Shown here: piece by piece, positions 44,716 through 53,826 of the stretch
Layout of the letters: each line of letters starts with the position of its first letter
Numbering within the stretch: position 1 is the stretch's first letter
Assembly (NCBI RefSeq): GCF_009208775.1
Contig: NZ_WFLM01000006.1
Location: 55,363 to 119,362 of the forward strand
Direction: 5' to 3'
Length of the DNA: 64,000 nt
Source: Silvanigrella paludirubra
Lineage (GTDB): Bacteria > Bdellovibrionota_B > Oligoflexia > Silvanigrellales > Silvanigrellaceae
Program-made: the position numbers and the translations under genes
Notes under the pieces: model-generated
Told to the model about the DNA's origin: nothing
What the model saw: the letters and a program-made list of their open reading frames with translations, nothing else
The model's database searches: none

Positions 44716-45486
44716 ATGATTAAATTTATACCAATCTTAACTTTAGCAGCACTATTAACGACAAGCTGTTTTGAAAACTCAACTCCAACAAATCAGCAGG
44801 TATTATCTGCTGCATCTTGTCCCGTGGCAGCTGTTTCCGTCTTTAAAGTTTCTTTTAACGAATCTCAAGGAAAATATCTAATTTTTCACGGTTCTTCTTC
44901 TGACCCTAAATCTTTGCCAAACCCTTTAACGGTTGAAAACTTGCAAATGGCTCAAATACAAGCTCCCCAAGGCAGCACAGGAGAAATTGCTAAATTAAAC
45001 TTCAATAAAAGTGATGGTAAATGCAATCCTGTATTAGAAATGACCCAAGGATATAAAATTGAATTAGCTGCCGCTTCTGGAAATTCAGCAAATTCAAATG
45101 GAGGCGCCACCAATAATGGATCTTCACAAGGAAGTTCTTGGGCTCCATTTTTAATGGGAGCACTTGTTGGAAATGCTGTATCTAATGCAATGCAACCAAG
45201 ATACGCACCTCCCGCATATTATTTACCACCACCCGCAGCCTCAGCAGGCCAAGGTGGCTTGGTAACTGGTGGGGTTTCAGGAAAAACTCCTGATGAAATG
45301 AATAAAAAATATGAATCACAATATAAACAACCTCCTAAGAAAGGCTTCTTTTCAAAATCAGGAAATTCAACTACAACTGCAGATTCAGAAACAAAACCTA
45401 AAAAGAAAGGGTTTTTTTCTGGAGGCAGTGAAAATGGTTCCTCCACTAAAAAAAGTGGTAGTTTTTTTAAGAAAAAGAAAAAATAA
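44716..45486 (+). CDS. Small lipoprotein with Lys-Gly-Phe-Phe-Ser repeats, unknown function
   Basis: A 256-residue exported lipoprotein: signal peptide MIKFIPILTLAALLTTSC with lipobox Cys18. The middle is Ser/Asn/Gly-rich, with a short hydrophobic stretch (PFLMGALVGNAVSNAM). The tail is basic and has three KKGFFS-like units (PKKGFFSK, KKKGFFSG, SGSFFKKKKK). I do not recognise the family. The basic repeats after a Pro/Tyr-rich linker suggest binding to an acidic partner such as peptidoglycan, LPS or nucleic acid. AGGG precedes the ATG. The next small gene follows by 44 bp and probably shares the transcript. Confidence 0.65.
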   Translation: MIKFIPILTLAALLTTSCFENSTPTNQQVLSAASCPVAAVSVFKVSFNESQGKYLIFHGSSSDPKSLPNPLTVENLQMAQIQAPQGSTGEIAKLNFNKSDGKCNPVLEMTQGYKIELAAASGNSANSNGGATNNGSSQGSSWAPFLMGALVGNAVSNAMQPRYAPPAYYLPPPAASAGQGGLVTGGVSGKTPDEMNKKYESQYKQPPKKGFFSKSGNSTTTADSETKPKKKGFFSGGSENGSSTKKSGSFFKKKKK

Positions 45487-45530
45487 AGGTAATCATTTTA
45501 GTTTAGGTTATTATAAATAAAGGAGTATTT

Positions 45531-45794
45531 ATGTCTAATTTTTATGCTGGTGTTGTAAGAAAAAAATTCACTTTAATGTGCGTTTCTCCAGAAGGTTCCC
45601 AAATTGAAATCGTATCTTGTTATGACGATAATGCAGCAAAAGTAAGTAAACAAGCTTCTGAAAAAATCCTTTCTCTAATGGAAGAAAGCTTTGAATTGGA
45701 AGAAGGATTTAAAATGAAAATAGTAGAAACAATGGAATCTGCTGAAGACATTCCTCTTGTTGAAGTAAAAGATAAAAAAGAAGCTTCTTTTTAA
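45531..45794 (+). CDS. Small conserved-looking protein of unknown function
   Basis: An 87-residue, acidic, cytoplasmic-looking protein without signal or helix anchors. It has a perfect AGGAG site and codon use like its neighbours, and it ends just before a strong terminator, so it is a real gene. I do not recognise a family. It is predicted to be one compact alpha/beta domain with a charged tail (EVKDKKEASF). It appears co-transcribed with the lipoprotein at 44716. Confidence 0.6.
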   Translation: MSNFYAGVVRKKFTLMCVSPEGSQIEIVSCYDDNAAKVSKQASEKILSLMEESFELEEGFKMKIVETMESAEDIPLVEVKDKKEASF

Positions 45795-45830
45795 TTTAAT
45801 AAATAAAGTTTTTAATATTTCCCCTCTCTT

Positions 45831-45873
45831 AACACTATATTAATATGCAACAAAATTAATATGGTGTTTTTTT
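45831..45873 (+). terminator. Intrinsic terminator after the 87-aa gene
   Basis: AACACTATATTAAT pairs with ATTAATATGGTGTT (45831-45844, 45855-45868; one G-U pair), followed by seven T residues. This ends the lipoprotein/87-aa transcript. Confidence 0.88.
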
Positions 45874-46124
45874 ATTAACTATTTCTTATTCATATATTCA
45901 TAAAAAAATCATTCTAAATTTTATTTAATTTATTTTTAAAAATGTTACATAAAGATTAATTAATTCACAAATTAATTAATTAAATCAGCAATAAAAAACA
46001 TTTAATTTAAAAGTAATTATTAGTTAACTTAAATTATTATAAACATTTAAAACCATCAAATTACTTTATTGTAATCTTTGATTCTTTTTAATTATGCTTT
46101 AAACCTTTAGGAATTGGGATAATT
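45874..46124. other. AT-rich promoter region of the 769-aa repeat protein
   Basis: There is no coding frame. The stretch is nearly pure A/T with small ATTAATTAAT-like repeats. It should carry the promoter of the gene at 46125, whose ribosome site is AGGA or GGGA just upstream; I cannot fix a -35/-10 pair. Confidence 0.4.
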
Positions 46125-48434
46125 ATGTACGATCTAAGCAATATTCGCATTTATAAAGACGAAACAAGTTCATTTATAAAATTCAGTTTATATGATAATA
46201 CAAGACCGTATAAAAAATCATCAAGCTTAATTATTACAGCTAATGGAAGATATTTACCAACTTCAGGCAAGTTATTAAGAACAGAAATTAGTGATGTGGG
46301 ATTTTACTGTTTTCATAACCGATCATTAAAAGATGAATGTTTCTCTTTATTAAGAAAAATAACACAAACAAAAACTAAAGTTTATGAAACAATTGGTAAA
46401 GGCGTTACTTTTTATGACTATAATCTTTCAGACTATTCATATGGTAATTTTTACTATTCTAGTGAATCATTAAATAAACAAGACTATATCGTCGCTTTAT
46501 TACTTGAATCCTATTTATATGAAAAAGAAAATGTTTACGGATCACAATATAGCTACGGAAGCCTTTTACTGAATGAAGTGCCAGATATCATAATTTTAAA
46601 AAATTCAACTTCATTATTCAATTTATTAAATGATAAATTAAATTCAAACTATAAAAGCATTTTTTGTAATATAACCAGAGAAGAACTTGGAAAAATAAGA
46701 GCTTCAATGGCTGATAATGAGAGATATGATTTTCCATTAAGCTCTCAGAAAAAGTTACAAATTGAAAAATCAGTTATAGAAAAATTAAAAATGATTGGTA
46801 TTGTAAAAAGCTATACAACCAGTGGTAGCTCATACTCTGTTTCTGGAAGTGCTTTATCTCATCCGAGCAGCACACACACCTCAGCGGGAAGTATTTATGG
46901 TTCCCTTGGTAGCGCTTATACAACAACAGGAAGTACTTATACTTCAGGATTGAGTTCTCACTCATATAAACCAAGTTCTTATATTTCTATTCCAATTTCA
47001 TACACTTCTACACCAAGCTCATACACTTCTACACCAAGCTCATATACTTCTACACCAAGCTCATATACTTCTACACCAAGCTCATATACTTCTACACCAA
47101 GCTCATATACTTCTACACCAAGCTCATACACTTCTACACCAAGCTCATACACTTCCACTCCAAGCTCATATACTTCTACACCAAGCTCTTATACATCAGG
47201 TGGAGGAGTCTCAACTCATTATGGTGGCATTCCATACTATTATTCGGGATTAAGCTCGTCATCTACAAGTTCTAGCAAAAAGAATTCTAAATATACTCGT
47301 TTTTGGGATATTCACATTTCGGGTTCATCAGGAAAATACGATTTTGTAAATGATATTGGAAGCCAAAAATCACATCAAGAAACAAAATATAATAATCTTA
47401 AAAACTCTAAAAATTATATTATTGCATCATCAGGTAAGCATATCAGACCAGCACCAATTACATCTAGTTTACCTAATGAAGGATACATAACTTCTTGCAT
47501 AACTACGACTGATATTCTTTCCCATATTTATTCAAGAGAAAATCGAGATTTAGTTGACTGGGTTTCTGATAATAGTTGCAGAGGAAAAATAAGAATCAAT
47601 TGCCATGGTGATGGAAATGGAAAATTGGGAATGGAGCATGAATATTTTTTTGCAAGTGATATAGCACAGTGGCTTATTAATTGTGGTTTACACAATGCTG
47701 TATTTACAAAAAGAGGAGAAGAAAGAACAAATGGCCTTATAACTGTTAACTTAGCTGCTTGTATGGTTGCTAGATATGACGTCGTAACAGCAAAATTTAG
47801 CGCACTTGAAAGTAAAACTTCATATGCTTTAGACTCTGCTATCGATAGATTTGTAAAAGAAATGCGTACAAATGGGCACTATGGATTAGCAGTTACAGGA
47901 AGTAGCGAAATTGTATGTCAATCAGGTGGAAAAATATATAGAAGTCTTCCTAAATTACCTATATGCTTTACTGAAAATCCCTATATGGATCTTAATAATG
48001 GTTATGACTATTGGAGATATTATGCTGACAAACATATTTCTTGTTTTGAAAAATATGGATCTAATTTAGGATTTACGGTTCCAAGCGGTTGGCAATTAAC
48101 CAATAGTACAGATACAAGTGGTGGAAAAATAAATATACCTAACATTTATTCAATTGAAAACAGCAGATATTACAATCCAGACTCTTCTCCAAGTGGGGAA
48201 TGGATTTTAAAATTAAAAGATGCTCGATACTCAAGAGATTTCGCTTCAATTGTTATGATACCATCAGGATGGATTGTAGATAAATATTTAAAAACAATTG
48301 ATCCTCCCGTTGGATGGATTGTAACAGCGAATGCATATGGTACAGGAGGAACGGTTTGTAGCCGATCTCATTCAGGCATAAATGATACTGAAAAATTAAC
48401 AAAAACACCTTATAAAATTAGAGCTATAGTATAA
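46125..48434 (+). CDS. Repeat protein with candidate clan CD (caspase-like) cysteine peptidase domain
   Basis: A 769-residue protein of no family I can name with certainty. Residues 1-225 form an N-terminal domain with LIITANGRYLPTSG, perhaps related to the Stv putative-adhesin fold (weak). Residues 226-385 are a Ser/Thr/Tyr/Gly stalk containing nine perfect SYTSTPS units. The C-terminal domain has RINCHGDGNG (His494) and VNLAACMVAR (Cys546). A hydrophobic block then His-Gly, and another block then Ala-Cys about 50 residues later, is the catalytic layout of clan CD peptidases (caspases, gingipains, MARTX/TcdB self-cleaving domains). No signal peptide is evident, so export would need another route. 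It stands alone, preceded by a terminator. Self-processing toxin, adhesin or regulated protease are all possible. Confidence 0.6.
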   Translation: MYDLSNIRIYKDETSSFIKFSLYDNTRPYKKSSSLIITANGRYLPTSGKLLRTEISDVGFYCFHNRSLKDECFSLLRKITQTKTKVYETIGKGVTFYDYNLSDYSYGNFYYSSESLNKQDYIVALLLESYLYEKENVYGSQYSYGSLLLNEVPDIIILKNSTSLFNLLNDKLNSNYKSIFCNITREELGKIRASMADNERYDFPLSSQKKLQIEKSVIEKLKMIGIVKSYTTSGSSYSVSGSALSHPSSTHTSAGSIYGSLGSAYTTTGSTYTSGLSSHSYKPSSYISIPISYTSTPSSYTSTPSSYTSTPSSYTSTPSSYTSTPSSYTSTPSSYTSTPSSYTSTPSSYTSTPSSYTSGGGVSTHYGGIPYYYSGLSSSSTSSSKKNSKYTRFWDIHISGSSGKYDFVNDIGSQKSHQETKYNNLKNSKNYIIASSGKHIRPAPITSSLPNEGYITSCITTTDILSHIYSRENRDLVDWVSDNSCRGKIRINCHGDGNGKLGMEHEYFFASDIAQWLINCGLHNAVFTKRGEERTNGLITVNLAACMVARYDVVTAKFSALESKTSYALDSAIDRFVKEMRTNGHYGLAVTGSSEIVCQSGGKIYRSLPKLPICFTENPYMDLNNGYDYWRYYADKHISCFEKYGSNLGFTVPSGWQLTNSTDTSGGKINIPNIYSIENSRYYNPDSSPSGEWILKLKDARYSRDFASIVMIPSGWIVDKYLKTIDPPVGWIVTANAYGTGGTVCSRSHSGINDTEKLTKTPYKIRAIV
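46977..47201 (+). repeat. 21-bp in-frame tandem repeat encoding SYTSTPS
   Basis: Nine exact-length 21-bp units run from 46998 to 47186. A degenerate unit (SYISIPI, 46977-46997) precedes them and a partial one (SYTSG) follows. Units differ only at silent positions (TAC/TAT, TCT/TCC, ACA/ACT), showing recent expansion. Copy number is likely to vary between strains by slippage or unequal crossover without breaking the frame. Confidence 0.95.
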
Positions 48435-48451
48435 TTATTAGAAATAAAATT

Positions 48452-49594
48452 TCAAAAACCCATACTTTTTAAGGCGCGTCTTACTTCGTTACCTTTATTT
48501 TTTTCCATAAAAGTAACACCATCTTGTCCAGAAAAAGCTTTTTGAGAATCGACTGAAGATTCAATTAACTTTTCGTTAATTTCAATTAATTTATCAATAA
48601 GTATATTACCACTTTCAATTAAACTTTGATTTTGGTTTGTATCATTTAAAACTTTCAGAATAGTATCTTCCACATTTTTAATATGCCCTTTCTGCATATC
48701 AGTGCCTTCAGAAATAATTTGTATTTGTTCCTTTAATCCATCAACACCTTCTGATATTCTTTGAAAGGCATCGAGAGCTTTTTTACTTACAATTTCTCCT
48801 TCTTTTATTCTTTCATTCATTGTTCTTATTATTTGATTAACTTTAATTGAGCTTTCATTTAACAAATCTTTAATTTGTTTTGCTGATTTTCCGCTTGTAC
48901 GGGCAAGTGTTTCTACTTCTTCAGAAACAACAGAAAATCCTTTTCCGTGATCGCCCGCCCTTGCAGCTTCTATTGAAGCATTCATCGCTAGCAATTCAGT
49001 TTTTGCTACGATATCTGTGATTACAATAGATTTTAATGTAATTTGATTAATAATTTGTAACATTTTATCCATATCACCAGTAGCACTTTTAATAACTTCA
49101 ATAGATTGCCCTAATTTTTCCATTATAGAAGCCGCTTCTTTTAAACGATTTTCAGCGCTAATTGTGATTGTTTTGCAATCATTAATTTCTTGAATTGTTT
49201 TTGAAATCATTTGAAATATTTGATTAATTGTATTTGTTGTTTGTGACGTAAATTCAAATTGTTTACCAAATGAATTTGCAATATTTTTTTTAGGATAAAT
49301 AAACTCATTAATAGTACTTTGACTTTTTTCAATATAATTTTGAAATAAAATACCAACCATAAAAGATTTTTTTTGAATTTTGCGAATATAATAATACATA
49401 ATATATTCCATAAAAACCAATGGTACAGAAATAATAATGAAATAATTTATAATATTTTTTAAGCCTGAACCAAATAAAAATATAATCATTAAAGTAAATG
49501 AAAAAATGATAAGGTTAGAAAAAAATAGTGAAATTAATATTTTAAACTTTAAGCCAGAAAAAGAATTTTTTTTAGAATATTGCTCTTTATCCAT
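48452..49594 (-). CDS. Methyl-accepting chemotaxis protein without periplasmic sensor
   Basis: A 380-residue chemoreceptor-like signalling protein. Two N-terminal helices (about 16-43 and 48-68) are nearly back to back, leaving no periplasmic ligand domain. The cytoplasmic coiled coil contains the MCP hairpin [20 protein letters not shown], which contacts CheA/CheW. It probably senses membrane or intracellular state. Its start overlaps the stop of the next upstream MCP gene by eight bases, so the two are co-translated and may form mixed arrays. GGAG precedes the ATG. Confidence 0.88.
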   Translation of the reverse strand: MDKEQYSKKNSFSGLKFKILISLFFSNLIIFSFTLMIIFLFGSGLKNIINYFIIISVPLVFMEYIMYYYIRKIQKKSFMVGILFQNYIEKSQSTINEFIYPKKNIANSFGKQFEFTSQTTNTINQIFQMISKTIQEINDCKTITISAENRLKEAASIMEKLGQSIEVIKSATGDMDKMLQIINQITLKSIVITDIVAKTELLAMNASIEAARAGDHGKGFSVVSEEVETLARTSGKSAKQIKDLLNESSIKVNQIIRTMNERIKEGEIVSKKALDAFQRISEGVDGLKEQIQIISEGTDMQKGHIKNVEDTILKVLNDTNQNQSLIESGNILIDKLIEINEKLIESSVDSQKAFSGQDGVTFMEKNKGNEVRRALKSMGF

Positions 49595-50657
49595 TTTTTC
49601 TTACTCCAGACCAATACTCATTTAATACATAAGCAACTTCTTTAATATTTTCAAAGTTTTTTAAATTTATATCATATATTTTTAATAAATTTACTGTATC
49701 CGTTATATTTTTTTTCAAAATATTACGCATTTCAAAATTGGCCGAATTAATTTGATCTATACTTAATTTTTGTTCCCAAGTTGCAACACGTATATTTTCT
49801 GAATGACTAGAAATACCAAACATTTCTGCTTTGATAGCACTAAAAACGGCCAATGCATTATTACTTGAAACTTTTCCAACTTCTACTCTAGACTGATTCG
49901 CTTCAATTATAATTTGAATTTGCTTTTGACTTTCAATAACAATATTTTCAATTTCATTTGCTTCATTTCCACTATGTTTAGCTAGGTTTCCAACTTCTTC
50001 AGCAACAACAGAAAAACCTTTTCCCGTTTGTCCTGCTTTAGCAGCTTCAATAGAAGCATTTAAAGATAATAATTCTGTTGTAGAAACAATAGTATGTATT
50101 GTAGATGTATCATTGCTAATTTGTTTTATAAGACTTGATATTTCTACTAATCCATCTTTTGTTTTTTCAATTGTTAATATTGAATCAACCATTTTTTGCA
50201 TTATTTCATTGCCTTCATTTACATCTCTAGTTACTTTGTCTGAAAGCTCTTTACAAACTTCTGAATTTTTGGTTGTTTCAATTAACATAGATATAATATC
50301 TTGCATTAGCTTAGAACTTTCAGTTAGTTCATCTAACTCGCTTCCAGTAGTTGAAATGAATCCGCTTAGATTGTCCTTTATATTTTTTAAGGAATTATCT
50401 CCCATAGAGCAATTTTCTGAAATATAAAAAAAATCTTCATTTATGCTTTTCACAAACTTTGATATAAGAATTCTCGTTAAAATAATAGATAAAAATGTAA
50501 TTAATAATAAAGAAAAAAACGAAAAGATTAAATACTTATCTTTAATACCATCAATATAAATAAGATAAAAACTTAAAGCACAACATGCAAGTAGCATTAA
50601 TACCATTAATGCCCATACTCTATTTTTTGCAGAAATATTTTTCAAAAATGAAAACAT
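49587..50657 (-). CDS. Methyl-accepting chemotaxis protein, paralog of the adjacent one
   Basis: A 356-residue chemoreceptor-like protein with two membrane helices (about 12-31 and 40-61) joined by a loop of about nine residues, and hence no periplasmic sensor. The signalling tip reads [20 protein letters not shown]. It resembles the downstream MCP in layout, suggesting tandem duplication and divergence. The ATG at 50657 directly abuts an AAGGA, so translation may start at a slightly later codon. Confidence 0.87.
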   Translation of the reverse strand: MFSFLKNISAKNRVWALMVLMLLACCALSFYLIYIDGIKDKYLIFSFFSLLLITFLSIILTRILISKFVKSINEDFFYISENCSMGDNSLKNIKDNLSGFISTTGSELDELTESSKLMQDIISMLIETTKNSEVCKELSDKVTRDVNEGNEIMQKMVDSILTIEKTKDGLVEISSLIKQISNDTSTIHTIVSTTELLSLNASIEAAKAGQTGKGFSVVAEEVGNLAKHSGNEANEIENIVIESQKQIQIIIEANQSRVEVGKVSSNNALAVFSAIKAEMFGISSHSENIRVATWEQKLSIDQINSANFEMRNILKKNITDTVNLLKIYDINLKNFENIKEVAYVLNEYWSGVRKNG

Positions 50658-50797
50658 TCCTTAAACTTTCAATTTATTAGCAAATAATTTTGCCAAATTT
50701 CATAAAACGTATCGTCACTCTTTTCCAAAAAAAAATTCAATTGTAGGAAAAAATGTAGTAGTTTGATAAGAATTGTCACTCTTATAAAGGAAACAAA

Positions 50798-51142
50798 ATG
50801 ACAAACAGATTAAAAGAACCTTCAGCAAATGGCCTCAAAACGATTCAAAAAGAATTTGATTTATATCAAAATAATGCCTTTGAAAAACGAAGCGCAAGCT
50901 TTTTTTCATTAGAACTTTGTGGAGAGAGCGGTGAATTGGCAAATTTAGAAAAAAAAATATGGAGAGATCCAACGAAAGAAATAGAAATGGATAAACTTTC
51001 CGACGAAGCCGCAGATGTTTTTATAGCTCTTATGAATTATTGCAATTCAAGAAATATAAATCTAGAAGAGTCCGTCCATTCAAAACTAAAACGGATAGAA
51101 GACAAACGCCTTAAAGGGCTTATGGGAAAAATAAAAGAATAA
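50798..51142 (+). CDS. MazG-like nucleotide pyrophosphohydrolase
   Basis: A 114-residue all-helical protein with the MazG/MazG-like metal motif. ELCGESGELANLEKK carries the ExxE pair and KLSDEAADVFIALM the second acidic pair. Such proteins hydrolyse non-canonical or excess (d)NTPs to monophosphates. AAAGGAA precedes the ATG. It is divergent from the MCP pair and ends one base from the convergent lipid-kinase gene. Confidence 0.82.
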   Translation: MTNRLKEPSANGLKTIQKEFDLYQNNAFEKRSASFFSLELCGESGELANLEKKIWRDPTKEIEMDKLSDEAADVFIALMNYCNSRNINLEESVHSKLKRIEDKRLKGLMGKIKE

Positions 51143-51143
51143 A

Positions 51144-52145
51144 TTATATATTAGCTATTATAGATAATTTATTTGGAATAACAGAAAAAGAAGCAGGCAA
51201 ATATCCTGGCATTTCACCATCAGACTCCGCCGGTATATTTGCATTTTCTTGAGATTTTATTTTAATTGTAGTTGCTTCTCTTTCAATTATATCGTTTTCT
51301 AGACCTTTGTAATTTCCTGAATATAGTCGGTTAAGTAAAAATATCGATTTTATTTTATTCATTTTACGAATTTGAACAACTTTAAATTTACCGTTATTTA
51401 TGGCAGCCTCTCTTGAAATTCTCATTCCTCCACCACAATATTGTCCATTGCAAATAAAAAGAACCCGTAGATCAAAAGGAACGTAAGATTCATTATCAAA
51501 AGAAATTTGAACAGGAAAAGATTGATTTTTTAATAAAGTTTTAATTGCAGCAAATAAAAAAGCTGCTCTTTTTCCATATTTTTTACCTGAGTCATTTAAT
51601 CTTTTTACAGTCTCACCGTTTGCGCCACACCCTGCAATATTAATAAAGTAACGAGAATGAAAACTTTTATTTTGAAATTCAATAAATCCAACATCCGATA
51701 AAATTAAGTTTCTTTGTTTTATAATATTTAAAGCTTTATTAATATTGTTAGGAATACCAATAGATTTAATAAAATCACTACCTGTTCCAAGAGGAATAAA
51801 TGCCAAAGAGGGAATTAAATTATTTTCTGTAACGTTATTTAATTTTAAAGGGCTTCCATGTATTTTAGGAAAATTAGAATTACTTGAGTTTAAAAGCTGA
51901 TTTCCTAACAATCCATTCACAATTTCATTTATTGTGCCATCACCACCAACCGCAACAACAATCTCATAGCCTCTTTTTTTTGCAAAATAAGCTAATAAAG
52001 ATGCCTCATATTGACAAGTAGTAAAAACCCAATTTGCATCAGGAAAAAACTTTAAAACTTGGGGAAGAATTTTTTTTTCCCAAATTTTAAAGGATTCGCC
52101 TGATCTTGATTTTGGATTCACAATAAATAAAATATTTGGATCCAT
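51144..52145 (-). CDS. Diacylglycerol kinase-family lipid kinase (YegS/BmrU-like)
   Basis: A 333-residue soluble lipid/sphingoid kinase of the DAGK catalytic-domain family. It has the FIVNPKSRSG opening, the nucleotide-binding GGDGTINEIVNGL, the family LGTGSDFIKSIGIP and a C-terminal SDGEMPG. It phosphorylates a diacylglycerol-like lipid, recycling it to phosphatidic acid, or a sphingoid base. It starts three bases after the pyruvate-kinase-like stop, with an AGGAAA site inside that gene, so the two are an operon. Confidence 0.87.
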   Translation of the reverse strand: MDPNILFIVNPKSRSGESFKIWEKKILPQVLKFFPDANWVFTTCQYEASLLAYFAKKRGYEIVVAVGGDGTINEIVNGLLGNQLLNSSNSNFPKIHGSPLKLNNVTENNLIPSLAFIPLGTGSDFIKSIGIPNNINKALNIIKQRNLILSDVGFIEFQNKSFHSRYFINIAGCGANGETVKRLNDSGKKYGKRAAFLFAAIKTLLKNQSFPVQISFDNESYVPFDLRVLFICNGQYCGGGMRISREAAINNGKFKVVQIRKMNKIKSIFLLNRLYSGNYKGLENDIIEREATTIKIKSQENANIPAESDGEMPGYLPASFSVIPNKLSIIANI

Positions 52146-52148
52146 TCG

Positions 52149-53711
52149 TTAATCAATTTCCTGTACAGTAAATAAGTTTGAATTTCTTTCCGAAACACTA
52201 GAAGCTGTTAAAGAAACAAAGACAAATTTTTCACCTTTTTTAAAGTTGAAACTTTTTACCAATATTTCTTTTATTTCAGAAAGTATTCTTTCTACTTGGC
52301 TTCTAGATTCAAGAACAACTGCGGTTACAGATCTTAACAAATTCATTTGTCTCATAATCTTTTTATTACATGTTATGGCAATAATTTCGGTTGGTGTTCT
52401 CATAGAAGATAATTTCATTGCCGTATAACCACCTTCCGTAAAACAAACAATTGCTTTTACATTCGCTTGTTGTGCAATACGAATGGCTCCGTAAGTAACA
52501 GCATCATCGTCTGATGGGATTTCATTCATTTCAAATGGATGCCATTTTTTTTCAAACCAAGCTTCACTGTTCACGAGAGTTTCTAAAGTAACTTGAGCAA
52601 CTAAAGAAGCATTTGGACCTTCTGTTACTTCATGAGATAGAACCAAGGCATCTGCACCATCTGCTGCCGCATTTGCCATATCTGAAACTTCTGCTCGTGT
52701 TGGATTGGCATTTACATACATAGAGTGCATAAGCTCGGAAGCTACAATCACTGTTTTTGATAATTTATTGCAACGGGCAATAAGCTCTTTTTGAATAATA
52801 GGTAAGTTATGTGGATGCTCATCAATTCCAAGCTCAGAACGACTTAAAAACACGCCATCAATATGTTTCATTAATGTTGGCAATAAATCTAGGGAGCGCT
52901 TGGAATCTACCTTTAATAAAAAGCGAGGAGGAAGTATTGCTTCCACTTCATGAATACTTTTTGAAATTGGGATACTTGGGTGTCTTTCAGAAAAAGGTGC
53001 GTTTTCTCCTAAAATTCCAGCTTTGATTGCTAACAATTCATTTTCAGATTTAATTCCATCTACAATGACATAATCTGCTAATGAAGAAAATCCTGTTTGC
53101 AATGTTCTTTCATCTTCAGGCAATAACGGAAATAAATCACGAGACATGCTTGGCGAGTGAACATCTACACCAGAAAGTAACATGCCCCCATTTTCTACTA
53201 AACAGCGCAGTGTCATACCAGATTTAAAGTTTTTAGGTACATCAAGTACTTTTAGTTCAACAGCTCCATAAGACACACTTATTTTTGAGCCTTCTTTAAT
53301 ATTTGTAAGCTGATCTTCACTAGAAACAATAATTTCAACATTTTTTGTCGTTGATGTGACAGGTCTTAAAGAAGCGCAAAAATTAAAATCGACAATAAAA
53401 GTGATATCTATTTCAGATCCATCTGCAACTTCAATTGGCGCACCATGTAAAGATAAAATAGAACGGCGCCCAATAAAACTTAATAAAAAAGGAACTTGCC
53501 CTTCACTATGCTGAACATCTTCACTAGCTAATTGTTTGCTTATTTCAAGTCTGAGTTTAATTATATTTGGCAAAGCGCTTGAAGAATAGGACATTCTTAC
53601 AGCATCTAAGCGATTTTGGGTAATAACAGCTGCTATATTTTCAACACCTAATTTATCACAACCATTATTTGTAACTGTCCAAATGAGCTTCGCTTTTGAC
53701 TTTTTATCCAT
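52149..53711 (-). CDS. Divergent pyruvate kinase-like protein
   Basis: A 520-residue pyruvate-kinase-fold protein. The overall order is intact: A-domain start, B-domain, GGMLLSGVDVHSPS, RFLLKVDSKRS with the catalytic Lys (K267), NPTRAEVSDMANAAADGADALVLS, and an allosteric-type C-domain. Active-site changes are numerous. ARxNFSHG is VRMSYSSS (N to S41). The metal ligand pair K-I-E is K-V-D (D269), ARGDLG is SRSELG (E293), and ATQMLESM is ASELMHSM. Most changes are conservative, so activity is possible but unproven. It could be the cell's only, atypical enzyme or a repurposed paralog. It forms an operon with the lipid kinase. Confidence 0.75.
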   Translation of the reverse strand: MDKKSKAKLIWTVTNNGCDKLGVENIAAVITQNRLDAVRMSYSSSALPNIIKLRLEISKQLASEDVQHSEGQVPFLLSFIGRRSILSLHGAPIEVADGSEIDITFIVDFNFCASLRPVTSTTKNVEIIVSSEDQLTNIKEGSKISVSYGAVELKVLDVPKNFKSGMTLRCLVENGGMLLSGVDVHSPSMSRDLFPLLPEDERTLQTGFSSLADYVIVDGIKSENELLAIKAGILGENAPFSERHPSIPISKSIHEVEAILPPRFLLKVDSKRSLDLLPTLMKHIDGVFLSRSELGIDEHPHNLPIIQKELIARCNKLSKTVIVASELMHSMYVNANPTRAEVSDMANAAADGADALVLSHEVTEGPNASLVAQVTLETLVNSEAWFEKKWHPFEMNEIPSDDDAVTYGAIRIAQQANVKAIVCFTEGGYTAMKLSSMRTPTEIIAITCNKKIMRQMNLLRSVTAVVLESRSQVERILSEIKEILVKSFNFKKGEKFVFVSLTASSVSERNSNLFTVQEID

Positions 53712-53739
53712 ATCTTTGTTCTTTCCCTAAAGTATTTTG

Positions 53740-53770
53740 TTTGAGGACACCCGTATTGATATACCTCAAA
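53740..53770. promoter_or_regulatory. Inverted repeat between fur and pyruvate kinase-like gene
   Basis: TTTGAGG (53740-53746) and CCTCAAA (53764-53770) form a 7-bp perfect stem with a 17-base loop. It lies about 30-60 bp upstream of the pyruvate-kinase-like start and downstream of fur. It could be a 5' regulatory stem or a weak fur terminator. Confidence 0.3.
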
Positions 53771-53826
53771 GCATCCTTATAAATATCTCAGCGAAAATAG
53801 AACCAGCAAGAATAAAGATCAATTCA

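Noticed and set aside
46977..47201. Regular 21-bp repeats resembling a CRISPR array
   Set aside because: Units abut without spacers and are in frame inside a long coding region, so they are a protein tandem repeat.
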